Shown: positions 8,395 through 16,369 of the stretch, piece after piece
Layout: each line of letters starts with the position of its first letter
Numbering within the stretch: position 1 is the first letter of the stretch
Source of the DNA: Hansschlegelia quercus
GTDB taxonomy: Bacteria; Pseudomonadota; Alphaproteobacteria; Rhizobiales; Methylopilaceae
NCBI RefSeq assembly: GCF_004310425.1
Contig: NZ_SIUB01000001.1
Span: 248,001-312,000 of the forward strand
Length of the DNA stretch: 64,000 bases
Direction: 5' to 3'
The notes under the pieces: model-generated
Seen by the model: the letters and a program-made list of their open reading frames with translations, nothing else
Told to the model about the DNA's origin: nothing
The model's database searches: none
Program-made: the position numbers and the translations under genes

Positions 8395-8421
8395 ACACGC
8401 CGCGTTGCGGCCGTGTTCTTT
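8393..8421 (+). terminator. Stem-loop after mobA
   Basis: GAACACG-CCGC (8393-8403) pairs with GCGG-C-CGTGTTC (8407-8418) with one bulged base and a GTT loop, followed by TTTGG. It overlaps the mobA stop codon. It is a plausible intrinsic terminator with a short T-tract. Confidence 0.45.
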
Positions 8422-8485
8422 GGATGAAATGCTCGGATCGAGGCGCGCTCAACGTTTGGGCGCCACCTATTCTGGAGAGCGTCGC

Positions 8486-9274
8486 ATGTGGTCTCGCGCC
8501 GGATCGGTTTCAGCGGCTATCGCCGCCGTCGTCCTTACTTTTGCGCCGGGGGCTCACGCCAAGGAATGGACGACCGTCCGCATCGGCACGGAGGGCGCCT
8601 ATCCGCCCTTCAACTTCATGGACTCCAACCAACAACTGCAGGGCTTCGACATCGATATCGCCAAGGCGATCTGCGAGAAGGAGAAGGTGGCCTGCGAGAT
8701 CGTAGCGCAGGACTGGGACGGGCTGATCCCGGCGTTGCTCGCGGGCAAGTACGACGCGATCTTCGCCTCGATGTCGATCACCGAGGAGCGCGCCAAGACC
8801 ATCGCGTTCTCGGAACGGTATTACCGCTCGCCCGCTTTGTTCGTGGCGTCGAAGGGGAATGCGAGCCTCGCGTCGACCCCAAAAGGCTTGGCCGGCAAGA
8901 CGGTCGGCGCCCAAAGCGGGACGGTGAGCGCCACCTATCTCCAGGCGGTGTACGCGCCCGCGGGCGTCGACGTGAAGCTCTACGCGACGCAAGACGAGGC
9001 CAATCTCGACCTGTCCTCCGGACGGCTCGACGCGATGCTCGCCGACAAGGTCGTGATGCTGCCGTGGCTTGAGAAGTCGCAGGACGGCGGCTGCTGCCAG
9101 GTGATCGGCCAGGATGTCAGCGACCCCAAATATTTCGGTGACGGCATCGGCGCCGGGATGCGCAAGTCCGATCCCGAGCTCAAGGCGCTGATCGACAAGG
9201 GCATCGCCGACATTCGCGCCGACGGCACCTACGACAAGATCAACGCTAAGTACTTCCCCTTCAGCCTGTATTGA
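8486..9274 (+). CDS. Polar amino acid ABC transporter substrate-binding protein
   Basis: This 262-residue periplasmic protein has a signal peptide (cut near PGAHAKEW) and the family 3 solute-binding signature region TEGAYPPFNFMDSN followed by GFDIDIAKAIC. Later AGKYDAIFASMSITEERAKT and SGTVSATYLQ match HisJ/ArgT-type binding proteins, so a basic amino acid or opine ligand is likely but not provable here. ATG 8486 follows GGAGAG by 6 bases; upstream codons in the same frame lack a signal peptide. The stop overlaps the start of the next permease gene. Confidence 0.92.
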   Translation: MWSRAGSVSAAIAAVVLTFAPGAHAKEWTTVRIGTEGAYPPFNFMDSNQQLQGFDIDIAKAICEKEKVACEIVAQDWDGLIPALLAGKYDAIFASMSITEERAKTIAFSERYYRSPALFVASKGNASLASTPKGLAGKTVGAQSGTVSATYLQAVYAPAGVDVKLYATQDEANLDLSSGRLDAMLADKVVMLPWLEKSQDGGCCQVIGQDVSDPKYFGDGIGAGMRKSDPELKALIDKGIADIRADGTYDKINAKYFPFSLY

Positions 9275-9954
9275 GCCCGCTGGGCCCTCTCGCCTGGGGC
9301 GCTTCGGGCTGGGGCGACGAGATCGCGGCCGGCCTCTGGCTGACGGTCCGCCTCGCGCTCGCGACGCTTCCCGTTGGACTCGCGATCGGCTTCGGCGTCG
9401 CCCTGATGAAACAGTCCCGGCTGCGCGTCGTCTCGGGCCTCGGCGAGCTCTACACTACGGTGTTCCGCGGCCTGCCGGAGCTGCTGACGATCTTCCTCGT
9501 CTATTTCGGCGCGCCGAGGCTCGTTGGCGACATATCGGGCTTCGCCGCCGGCCTGATCGCGCTCGCGCTCGTGTTCGGCGCGTTTTCGAGCGAGGTCCTA
9601 CTCGGCGCCATGCGCGGGGTGCCGGACGGCCAGCGGGAGGCCGCCGAGGCGCTGGGGTTCTCGACGGGCGCTGCCTTCCGGCACGTCATGCTGCCGCAGG
9701 TCTGGCGGCTCGCCCTCCCCGGCCTCACGAACAACTGGCTGGTGATGCTGAAGGACACCTCCCTGGTCTCAGTTGTCGCGCTGACTGAGTTGATGCGCGC
9801 TTCGGACGTCGCTGCCAGAGCGACGCGGGAGCCCTTCCTGTTCTATCTCGTCGCCTGCCTGCTCTATCTCGCGTTGTCGATCGTCTCATCCTTCATCGCG
9901 GCATGGCTGGAGCGCCGGGCGGGACGTGGGATCCCCACAGCAGGCCGCGCCTGA
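9271..9954 (+). CDS. Amino acid ABC transporter permease (HisQ-like)
   Basis: This 227-residue inner-membrane protein has about five hydrophobic helices and the permease EAA loop EAAEALGFSTGAAFRHVMLP, where the ATPase docks. FRGLPELLTIFLVYFG is the conserved HisMQ family segment. The start is TTG 9271, overlapping the binding-protein stop. The gene ends in a TGATG overlap with the second permease, so three genes form one coupled operon. Confidence 0.9.
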   Translation: MSPLGPLAWGASGWGDEIAAGLWLTVRLALATLPVGLAIGFGVALMKQSRLRVVSGLGELYTTVFRGLPELLTIFLVYFGAPRLVGDISGFAAGLIALALVFGAFSSEVLLGAMRGVPDGQREAAEALGFSTGAAFRHVMLPQVWRLALPGLTNNWLVMLKDTSLVSVVALTELMRASDVAARATREPFLFYLVACLLYLALSIVSSFIAAWLERRAGRGIPTAGRA

Positions 9955-10655
9955 TGGGCGAGGTCTTCGCCTTCATCGGCTTCGATCCTGAACTGTTTGC
10001 GCGCTACGCCCCCGCTTTGCTGAGCGGTCTCTGGACCACGCTGTCGCTCGTCGCGATTTCGACGCCGCTCGGCTTTGCGCTTGGGATCCCCATCGCACTC
10101 GCGCGCTATCAGGGAGGGGCGACGACGAACGCGCTAGCGGTGGGCTTCACCGGCTTCTTCCGCGGGACCCCGCTGCTGGCGCAGCTCTTCCTGCTCTATT
10201 ACGGCGCGGCGGAGTTCAACGGCGCTCTGAAGTCCGTCGGCCTCTGGTGGCTCTTTCGCGACGCCTTCACCTGCGCCGCCCTCGTCTTCACCCTCAACAC
10301 CGCCGCCTATCAGGCCGAGATCCTCCGAGGCGCGATGGCGGCCGTGCCTGCCGGCCAGACGGAGGCCGGCATGGCTCTCGGTCTCGGGCGGGCGATGATC
10401 AACCGGCTGATCGTCTGGCCGCAGGCGATGAGGCTGGCGCTGAGGCCGCTCGGCAACGAGCTGATCCTGATGATCAAGGCGAGCTCGATCGCGAGCGTCA
10501 TCACCGTCGTCGACCTCATGGGCGCGACCAAGCGCGCCTTCTCCGGCTCGCTCTCGTTCGAGCTCTACCTCTGGGCGGCGCTGATCTATCTCGCGCTGGT
10601 CGAGATCGTCCGCCGGGTGTGGAACGCGCTGGAGCGGAGATGGCGGATCGCGTGA
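9954..10655 (+). CDS. Amino acid ABC transporter permease (HisM-like)
   Basis: This 233-residue inner-membrane protein begins at ATG 9954, which shares a base with the preceding stop. It has the HisMQ segments FFRGTPLLAQLFLLYYG, AYQAEILRGAMAAVPAGQTE and the EAA-like loop EAGMALGLGRAMINRLIVWP. It should pair with the upstream permease as a heterodimer. No gene for the ATP-binding subunit follows; the next gene is on the other strand 24 bases away. The transporter must borrow an ATPase or have one elsewhere. Confidence 0.9.
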   Translation: MGEVFAFIGFDPELFARYAPALLSGLWTTLSLVAISTPLGFALGIPIALARYQGGATTNALAVGFTGFFRGTPLLAQLFLLYYGAAEFNGALKSVGLWWLFRDAFTCAALVFTLNTAAYQAEILRGAMAAVPAGQTEAGMALGLGRAMINRLIVWPQAMRLALRPLGNELILMIKASSIASVITVVDLMGATKRAFSGSLSFELYLWAALIYLALVEIVRRVWNALERRWRIA

Positions 10656-10678
10656 GGGGAAGACGCCCCCACCTGCCG

Positions 10679-11104
10679 TCAGTCGTCGTTACGGTCGATC
10701 TTCGCGCGGTCCGCTTCGGGCACGCCCGGCAGAGCAGAAATGATCGCGGAGTGGATGACCTTCTGGAAGTCCGAGGACTTTGCACGAGCGTCGGCGAAGG
10801 CCTTGTCGGCGCGGTCGGCGTCGAAGGGAGCGTCGCTCATCGCGTCGCGGGTCTCGCGCCGCGCCGCTCTCATTTCCTTCATCGCCTCCCGGAGCTCATC
10901 GCGGCGCTCCTCGAGCTTCGCTCGTACGGCTTCGGCGACCGGCGCGGGAAACCGCCTCGTAACGAAATCTATCGTGCTTTCGGCGGTGCGTGGCGGCTTC
11001 GGCCGGAAGCCGACGAAACCGAAATAACCGGCGCCGATCAGATTGATCGCGAGCGAGGCCGCGAGCAGGCCGTAGACGAGCGCGCGCGGACGACGGAGAG
11101 CCAT
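10679..11104 (-). CDS. Spy/CpxP-like periplasmic heavy-metal sensor-type protein
   Basis: This 141-residue protein has one N-terminal membrane segment (ALVYGLLAASLAINLIGAGY) and an alpha-helical, charged periplasmic part (RAKLEERRDELREAMKEMRA and later helices). That matches the metal-resistance/CnrX-type branch of the Spy-CpxP fold, which senses metals or chaperones periplasmic proteins. ATG 11104 lies 2 bases after the anti-sigma stop. As last gene of an EF-hand/sigma/anti-sigma operon it is the likely periplasmic signal input, as CnrX is for CnrH. The signal itself is unknown. Confidence 0.75.
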   Translation of the reverse strand: MALRRPRALVYGLLAASLAINLIGAGYFGFVGFRPKPPRTAESTIDFVTRRFPAPVAEAVRAKLEERRDELREAMKEMRAARRETRDAMSDAPFDADRADKAFADARAKSSDFQKVIHSAIISALPGVPEADRAKIDRNDD

Positions 11105-11106
11105 GG

Positions 11107-11538
11107 TCAGATGTCTTCGTCCGCAACGGCGACGACGAGAGCCGGCCCGAAATCGACGCCAGCGCTGGCGTAGTCGCTTGTCTGCGGCGTGGCGAAGGCC
11201 CCGATCAGGACGCCGGCCGCAACCGCCGCCGCGCCAAAGCTGGCGCCCGCAAGCCCGAAACGCCGGGGGGAGCCGAGCAGCCATTCGAACCGTTCCGAGC
11301 GACGCGACGCGACGTCAGCGACGATGCGGAAAGCCAAGCCGTTCGGAACGTCGGCCGTGGCCGCGCGGGCGATCAGGTCGTCCAGCGCCCGCGTTTGCGC
11401 TTCGAGCGCCCGCGCCTCGGCGGATCGGACGAGCAGAGCGCGCGCCTCGGCGGCGTGCTCCGGGGACCAGCGGGAGAAATCGGCGCCGCGGGCGCCAAGC
11501 CGGGCGGCGAAGGTTTCGAGGACAGATCGATCACTCAT
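11107..11538 (-). CDS. Probable membrane anti-sigma factor
   Basis: This 143-residue protein has an N-terminal cytoplasmic helical region, RSERFEWLLGSPRR just before the membrane, and one transmembrane segment (FGLAGASFGAAAVAAGVLIG) near residues 100-120. The short C-terminus would be periplasmic. No zinc-binding HxxxCxxC motif is seen. It starts one base after the ECF sigma stop and is followed 2 bases later by the Spy-like gene, the usual order for sigma, anti-sigma and sensor. The assignment rests mainly on position and topology. Confidence 0.7.
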   Translation of the reverse strand: MSDRSVLETFAARLGARGADFSRWSPEHAAEARALLVRSAEARALEAQTRALDDLIARAATADVPNGLAFRIVADVASRRSERFEWLLGSPRRFGLAGASFGAAAVAAGVLIGAFATPQTSDYASAGVDFGPALVVAVADEDI

Positions 11539-11539
11539 C

Positions 11540-12175
11540 TCAGATCTCCCCACGTCGGCTGAGCTTGTCGCGCAAGGTCCTGCGCGCCCGCACCAGCATG
11601 GATTCGACAGCTTTTTCGCTCGTCTGCAAGACCCGTGCGATCTCCGCATTCGATCGCTCGCCCTCGGCTGAGAGCAGCAGCGCCGCGCGCTGGCGGGCCG
11701 GCAGGCGGGCGATGTCGGCGCGCACGGCGGCCATCTCGTCGCGACCGGCCGCAACGCGCTCGGCGCCGACCTCGTCAGACGGCGGATCGAAGGCGTCGGC
11801 GAAGGGCAGCAGGCGGCGGATGCGGCGCCTGCGGTCATGGTCGACGCAGAGATTGACGACCACGCGATGCAGCCAGGTCGAGAACATCGCGCCGCCGGCC
11901 GCCCAGCGCCCGGCCGAACGCCAGACGCGCCAGAACGCCTCCTGCACGATCTCTTCGGCCTCGCTCGCCGAGCCGGTGAAACGATGGGCGAGCGCCTGAG
12001 CGCGCGGAGAGTGGCGGGCGACAAGCCGCGCGAAGGCGCGCTGGTCGCCCTCCGCGACGCGCGCCATCAGCGCGTCGTCCTCGTCGGCCGCGGCTCTGTC
12101 AGGCCGCATCAGCTCAGCGGCCGCCACGGAGCTTCCGCCTGACGAATCGGCGACAAGCCTGAGGACTGCGCTCAT
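11540..12175 (-). CDS. ECF-family RNA polymerase sigma factor
   Basis: This 211-residue protein has region 2 (FARLVARHSPRAQALAHRFT, then AEEIVQEAFWRVWR and FSTWLHRVVVNLCVDHDR) and region 4 (LPARQRAALLLS, then SNAEIARVLQTSEKAVESML). It lacks regions 1 and 3, as ECF sigmas do. It directs RNA polymerase to a small regulon, probably including this operon. It is the second gene of the operon: the EF-hand gene ends 28 bases upstream and the anti-sigma gene starts one base downstream. The CnrH-like grouping is inferred from the neighbours. Confidence 0.92.
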   Translation of the reverse strand: MSAVLRLVADSSGGSSVAAAELMRPDRAAADEDDALMARVAEGDQRAFARLVARHSPRAQALAHRFTGSASEAEEIVQEAFWRVWRSAGRWAAGGAMFSTWLHRVVVNLCVDHDRRRRIRRLLPFADAFDPPSDEVGAERVAAGRDEMAAVRADIARLPARQRAALLLSAEGERSNAEIARVLQTSEKAVESMLVRARRTLRDKLSRRGEI

Positions 12176-12203
12176 GCCGCACTCCCGCCCCCCGACCGCA
12201 TCA

Positions 12204-12695
12204 TCAGTTCGCCTTGGCCTTGTCGGTCTTCATCTCGGCCCGCTTCTCGCGACGATCGAGGAACCGGTCAAGCTCGGCCTTGGTGACCTTGCCGTCCTTG
12301 TCTGCGTCGGCGCGATCGAACCAGCGCGGCAGGTTCTTCGAAAATTCGTCGCGCGTGACCGAGCCGTTCTTGTCGCCGTCCGCCTTGTTCATCCGGCGTT
12401 CGACGGCTTCGCCCCTCTTGCCTCCCTTGGCGACCTTGGCGGCGATCTCGGCCTTGTCGACCGTGCCGTCTCCATTGGCGTCGAAGCGGTCGAAGGCCTT
12501 CGCGAAGCCCGCTTCGGCCTCGACCTTATCGACGGCGCCGTCGCGGTTCTTGTCGAGCGCTGTGAAGCGCTTCTCAATGCGCTCGTTCATCTTCATGACG
12601 CGCTCCTTGCGGGAGGCGTTGTCCTGCGCCAGCGCTGCGCCGGCGGTGGAGGCCAGAAGGATGGCGACGAGCGAAGCTGCGGCTGTGCGAAGCAT
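12204..12695 (-). CDS. Secreted four-EF-hand calcium-binding protein
   Basis: This 163-residue protein has a signal peptide (MLRTAAASLVAILLASTAGA, cut near ALAQDN) and four EF-hand loops: DKNRDGAVDKVE, DANGDGTVDKAE, DGDKNGSVTRDE and DADKDGKVTKAE, each with Asp or Asn/Asp ligands and a final Glu. It should bind Ca2+ or another divalent ion in the periplasm. ATG 12695 has AGGAGACACCAC upstream. A perfect TTGACA at 12741-12736 could be a -35 box, but I see no good -10 at normal spacing. It leads the sigma-factor operon, so it may be the metal-responsive member or a regulon target. Confidence 0.88.
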   Translation of the reverse strand: MLRTAAASLVAILLASTAGAALAQDNASRKERVMKMNERIEKRFTALDKNRDGAVDKVEAEAGFAKAFDRFDANGDGTVDKAEIAAKVAKGGKRGEAVERRMNKADGDKNGSVTRDEFSKNLPRWFDRADADKDGKVTKAELDRFLDRREKRAEMKTDKAKAN

Positions 12696-12776
12696 GTGGT
12701 GTCTCCTGTTCGCAAGGACCCTCAAGCCCAAGAACTGTCAAACCCTTGTCACGCCGACCACGGCCCCGCCCTGCGT

Positions 12777-13457
12777 TCAGCTGTCGAGAAGGCTGCGGAC
12801 CATTCCCGCGATCGCCGGCGCCGCCTCGGCCTCGAACCATGGATTCTTCTTGAGCCAGGTATTGTTGCGCCAGGACGGATGCGGCAAGGGCGCGACGACG
12901 GGGACGCCCGATCGTGCGATCAGCCGTCGCCAGTCCGCGACCGCGGCGCCGAGCGTGGGGCCAGCGTCCTTCCCGAGATGCCAAAGCTGCGCCGGCCGGC
13001 CGACTGCGAGCACGAGTTCGACCTTCGGCAGCAGAGCGAAGACGGAAGCGCGCCAGGCAGGCGCGCATTCCTTCCGCGGTGGCAGGTCGTAGCCCTCGGC
13101 GGTCAGGCCCGGAAAGCAGAACCCCATCGGCACGATCGCGATCCGGGAGGCGTCGTAGAACTCCTCGTCGGTCACTCCCAGCCAGCGTCTCAACCTCACG
13201 CCCGACGGATCGGTGAACGGCATGCCGCTCGCATGGACGCGCGTGCCGGGCGCCTGCCCGCAGATCGCAATCCGCGCCGAGGCCTCAGCCCGGAGGACGG
13301 GGCGAGGCTCATGCGGCAGCGGTTTTCCCCGCGGCGCGACGCGGCAGATCGTGCAGGCGCGAATGTTCGTCAGGAGCGCCTCAAGTCGTTGCGCTTCAAG
13401 CGTTCCGTCCGCCACATCCTGGCGCTTTCTCATCAATTCGATCATTCGCGTCAGCAC
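12777..13457 (-). CDS. Uracil-DNA glycosylase family protein
   Basis: This 226-residue protein carries the superfamily motif 1 as GQAPGTRVHASGMPFTDPSG near residue 66, and the C-terminal motif HPSWRN after PVVAPLP. A CxxC (ACTICR) lies near residue 35, but I cannot place the four cysteines of an Fe-S type UDG with certainty. The family removes uracil or related bases from DNA; the exact substrate class is not assignable here. It starts at ATG 13457 (or 13445) and diverges from the histidine kinase gene across about 65 bases. Confidence 0.8.
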   Translation of the reverse strand: MLTRMIELMRKRQDVADGTLEAQRLEALLTNIRACTICRVAPRGKPLPHEPRPVLRAEASARIAICGQAPGTRVHASGMPFTDPSGVRLRRWLGVTDEEFYDASRIAIVPMGFCFPGLTAEGYDLPPRKECAPAWRASVFALLPKVELVLAVGRPAQLWHLGKDAGPTLGAAVADWRRLIARSGVPVVAPLPHPSWRNNTWLKKNPWFEAEAAPAIAGMVRSLLDS

Positions 13458-13522
13458 GCTCTTAAGGCTTTGGTCGCCATGATCGATCCCCCGAGGACGC
13501 GCATGGCGAGGACGGCGGCGTA

Positions 13523-15070
13523 GTGGACCTGTTCGATCTCCCGGCCGACCGCGAAGCGGCCCGCCGGCCGACCGAGATGTCGGAGCGGCGTCGCGTGGTG
13601 AGAACCGCGCGCGAACGGCTGACCTCGACCAGCGGCACGCGCGTGGCCTTCGATCGCGAACTCGCCCGGATCTACGCTCAGAACCGTCTTTCCGGCGCGC
13701 TCTTCACCCCCGTGCTCGTCACCGGCATCGCCACGGCGGTGAGCGTCTGGCTGGCCTCGACGGCAGCCGCTATCTGGCTCGTCTGCGCGCTTGCGAGCCA
13801 TGCAATCGTGGTGCTCGTCGCCCGCTCCTTCCTTCGCGCGGAGGCGCCCACCGTCCGACCCTGGACGCGCCGGTTCGCCATTGCGGAATTCGCCAATGGC
13901 GTCGCCTGGGCATCGATGGTGCCGCTGCTCAACGCCTTGCCCGTCGACGTCGAGACCGCGGGAATCGTCTCGCTGTTCGTCACGCTCATCGGAATCGCGC
14001 TGACGACCATGATGGCGTCGAGCATCCCCGCGGCGGTCTTCGCAGGAACAGCTCCCATCGCGGTCGTCACTATGGTGGTGTTCGCCCTGAAGGGAGGCTC
14101 GGCTGCCGGCGCGATCGCGGCGATGGCCGGCGGCGCCGAGATCTACTTCCTGCTGCTCGCCCATCGCCTGCATCGAAACGGCATCGAGACGCTGCAGACC
14201 CGCGCCGAAAAGGACGCGCTGATCGGCGAACTCGAGCAGGCCAAGGCCAATTCCGACGAAGCCCGTCGCCGGGCCGAAGAAGCGAACCTGGCGAAATCCC
14301 GCTTCCTCGCCACCATGAGCCACGAACTGCGGACGCCGCTCAACGCCATCCTCGGCTTCTCGGAGGTGATGAAATCCGAGATTTTCGGCGCGCACGCGAC
14401 CCCGACCTACAAGGAATATGCGGGCGACATCCACGACAGCGGTCAGCACCTGCTCAACCTCATCAACGAGATCCTCGACCTCTCCCGCATCGAGGCCGGG
14501 CGCTACGAGCTCAACGAGGAGAGCGTGCGGCTCGCTTACGTCGTCGAGGACTGCCACCATCTCCTGAAGCTCCGCGCGAAGAACCGCGGCATCATGATCC
14601 GCGAGAGCTTCGAGCCGCGCCTGCCGCCGGTATGGGCCGACGAGCGGGCGCTGCGCCAGATCACGCTGAACCTGCTGTCGAACGCCATCAAGTTCACGCC
14701 TCAGGGCGGCGAGATCAGCCTCAAGGTGGGGTGGACCGCCTCTGGCGGCCAGTACATTTCCGTGACGGACACCGGACCCGGCATTCCCGAGAACGAAATC
14801 CCGACGGTGCTCGCTTCGTTCGGCCAGGGCTCGCTCGCCATGAAGACCGCGGAACAGGGCGCGGGCCTCGGCCTGCCGATCGTAAAGGGCTTGGTCGACC
14901 TCCATGGCGGCGTGTTCTCGCTGAACAGCCGCCTGCGGGAAGGCACCGAGGCCATCGTCGCGCTGCCCGCCAACCGCGTCATGAGCCCGCTGCCGCGCGT
15001 GCCGGAAAAGGGGGAACCGGCGCGCGACAGAGCGGAAGCGCCGAGCGGGGCGTTGCGCCGCGCGGGGTGA
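13523..15070 (+). CDS. Membrane-bound sensor histidine kinase (orphan)
   Basis: This 515-residue protein has several transmembrane helices in residues about 50-215, a coiled-coil linker (EQAKANSDEARRRAEEANLA) and a HisKA domain with MSHELRTPLNAILGFSE, phospho-acceptor His267. The ATPase has the N box NLLSNAIKFTP and G boxes DTGPGIP and GAGLGLPIVKGLVDLHGG. The H-box style resembles the PleC/DivJ kinases of alphaproteobacteria. No response-regulator gene is adjacent, so the partner is elsewhere. The start is GTG 13523; ATG 13577 is an alternative with a shorter N-terminus. Confidence 0.9.
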   Translation: MDLFDLPADREAARRPTEMSERRRVVRTARERLTSTSGTRVAFDRELARIYAQNRLSGALFTPVLVTGIATAVSVWLASTAAAIWLVCALASHAIVVLVARSFLRAEAPTVRPWTRRFAIAEFANGVAWASMVPLLNALPVDVETAGIVSLFVTLIGIALTTMMASSIPAAVFAGTAPIAVVTMVVFALKGGSAAGAIAAMAGGAEIYFLLLAHRLHRNGIETLQTRAEKDALIGELEQAKANSDEARRRAEEANLAKSRFLATMSHELRTPLNAILGFSEVMKSEIFGAHATPTYKEYAGDIHDSGQHLLNLINEILDLSRIEAGRYELNEESVRLAYVVEDCHHLLKLRAKNRGIMIRESFEPRLPPVWADERALRQITLNLLSNAIKFTPQGGEISLKVGWTASGGQYISVTDTGPGIPENEIPTVLASFGQGSLAMKTAEQGAGLGLPIVKGLVDLHGGVFSLNSRLREGTEAIVALPANRVMSPLPRVPEKGEPARDRAEAPSGALRRAG

Positions 15071-15095
15071 GGTCGCCGGCGCTTGAACTTGGCGC

Positions 15096-15188
15096 GCCCC
15101 CTCACCTTTACCCTCTCCCGGGCGAGAGACGGGGTCGCAGACGTCGCGCTCTATGATCTCTCAAGAGCGGCAGCGGCCGGATGAGGGC
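15096..15188. repeat. Degenerate palindromic intergenic repeat
   Basis: The left part GCCCCCTCACC-TTT-ACCCTCTCCCG (15096-15120) and right part GCGGCCGGATGAGGGC (15173-15188) look like a decayed copy of the CCCTCACCCTAACCCTCTCCC-type elements frequent between genes in proteobacteria. An internal TCTC-CCGGGC-GAGA hairpin is at 15115-15128. No coding signal is seen here. Confidence 0.4.
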
Positions 15189-15211
15189 CTTGGCGGAAGC
15201 TCAGCCGTCCA

Positions 15212-15958
15212 TCATGCCTCGAGCTTCGCCATCACCTCTTCAGGAATCTCATAGTTCCCGTAGACGTTCTGGACGTCGTCATCCTCGTCGAGCGTGTCGA
15301 TCAGCTTCATCAGCGAGATCGCCTTCTCCTCGTCGAGCGCCGTCGTGACATTGGGGCGCCAGACCGCCTTCACGCTCTCCGCCTCGCCGAGCTTCCCCTC
15401 CAGCCCCTTGGAGACCTCGTTCAGATCCTCGAAGGCGCAGGTGACGACGTGGTTCTCCTCGTCAGAGACGACGTCCTCGGCGCCAGCCTCGATCGCGGCC
15501 TCCAGCACGTCGTCGGCGGAGCCCGCCTTCACGGGGTACACGATCTCGCCGACGCGGTTGAACATGAAACCGACCGAGCCGGTCTCGCCCATCGCCCCCC
15601 CGGACTTGGTGAAGTAGGAGCGCACGGCCGAGGCCGTCCGGTTGCGGTTGTCGGTCAGGGCCTCGACGATGATGGCGACGCCGCCGGGCCCATAGCCCTC
15701 GTAGCGGACCTCCTCGTAATTCTCGCCGTCGGCGCCCTGCCCCTTGCTGATCGCGCGGGTGATGTTGTCCTTCGGCATGGACTGCGCCTTGGCCGCCTGG
15801 ATGGCGAGCCGCAGCCGGGCGTTCATGTCAGGGTCCGGCAGGCCGGCCTTGGCCGCGACCGTGATCTCGCGCGCGAGCTTGGAGAACAGCTTCGCCCGGA
15901 CGGCGTCCTGCCGGCCCTTGCGGTGCATGATGTTCTTGAACTGCGAATGCCCGGCCAC
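15212..15958 (-). CDS. YebC/PmpR family protein
   Basis: This 248-residue cytosolic protein starts [19 protein letters not shown] and continues with [39 protein letters not shown] and [19 protein letters not shown], the family hallmarks. YebC-type proteins act as DNA-binding regulators or as ribosome-associated factors that help translation of difficult peptides. The start is GTG 15958, with GGAGG about 6 bases upstream; longer upstream frames are rejected because the conserved N-terminus begins exactly here. It is monocistronic. Confidence 0.95.
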   Translation of the reverse strand: MAGHSQFKNIMHRKGRQDAVRAKLFSKLAREITVAAKAGLPDPDMNARLRLAIQAAKAQSMPKDNITRAISKGQGADGENYEEVRYEGYGPGGVAIIVEALTDNRNRTASAVRSYFTKSGGAMGETGSVGFMFNRVGEIVYPVKAGSADDVLEAAIEAGAEDVVSDEENHVVTCAFEDLNEVSKGLEGKLGEAESVKAVWRPNVTTALDEEKAISLMKLIDTLDEDDDVQNVYGNYEIPEEVMAKLEA

Positions 15959-16369
15959 GGGTCGCCTCCGACAAAAAATGCGGCGCGGCGTGCGCCTCCT
16001 GAGCGGCCGGCGAACGCCATGCGACGTCCCGCCGCTTCTTGGAAAGCGCGCCTTATAGGACCGCCGCCGCGGGAAGAAAAGAGAAGCCGCGCCGGTCGAC
16101 GAGCGGACTACGTTTGCAGCGCAATAAGCCGAAGCGGCCGGGGCGCGCCAGCTTGGCCTCGGCCAAAAGCAGTACCGGCATCGGACGATAGAGATAACCG
16201 ATCGTTCAGCCACGCGAACTCGATAGGAAACAGCTATCGGATCATCGGATTATTGCGTTTCCAAACGCTTCACATTTTTAGCTTTTATATTGAAACGCAG
16301 CGGCTTCGCCGCTATCTCCGAGCGGGTCGATGGGCTTAAGCTGTCGCCGGCTTATTATCGGATTTGGCT
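15959..16369. other. 411-base non-coding region before the YdeP-type oxidoreductase, with AT-rich patch and inverted repeats
   Basis: No gene is supported here. Positions 16195-16300 are far more AT-rich than the rest of the window. They hold CGATAG-N7-CTATCG (16221-16239), the near-continuous palindrome GCGTTT-CC-AAACGC (16255-16268), and a second GAAACGC (16292-16298) that could pair with GCGTTTC instead. A -10-like TATATT is at 16286-16291, but I see no -35 at proper spacing. A small AGCGGC-TTC-GCCGCT hairpin follows at 16298-16312. The layout suggests a regulated promoter or leader for the oxidoreductase. Confidence 0.45.

Noticed and set aside
16298-16312. AGCGGC-TTC-GCCGCT as a terminator
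   Set aside because: No T-run follows and no gene ends just before it; kept only as a leader hairpin.
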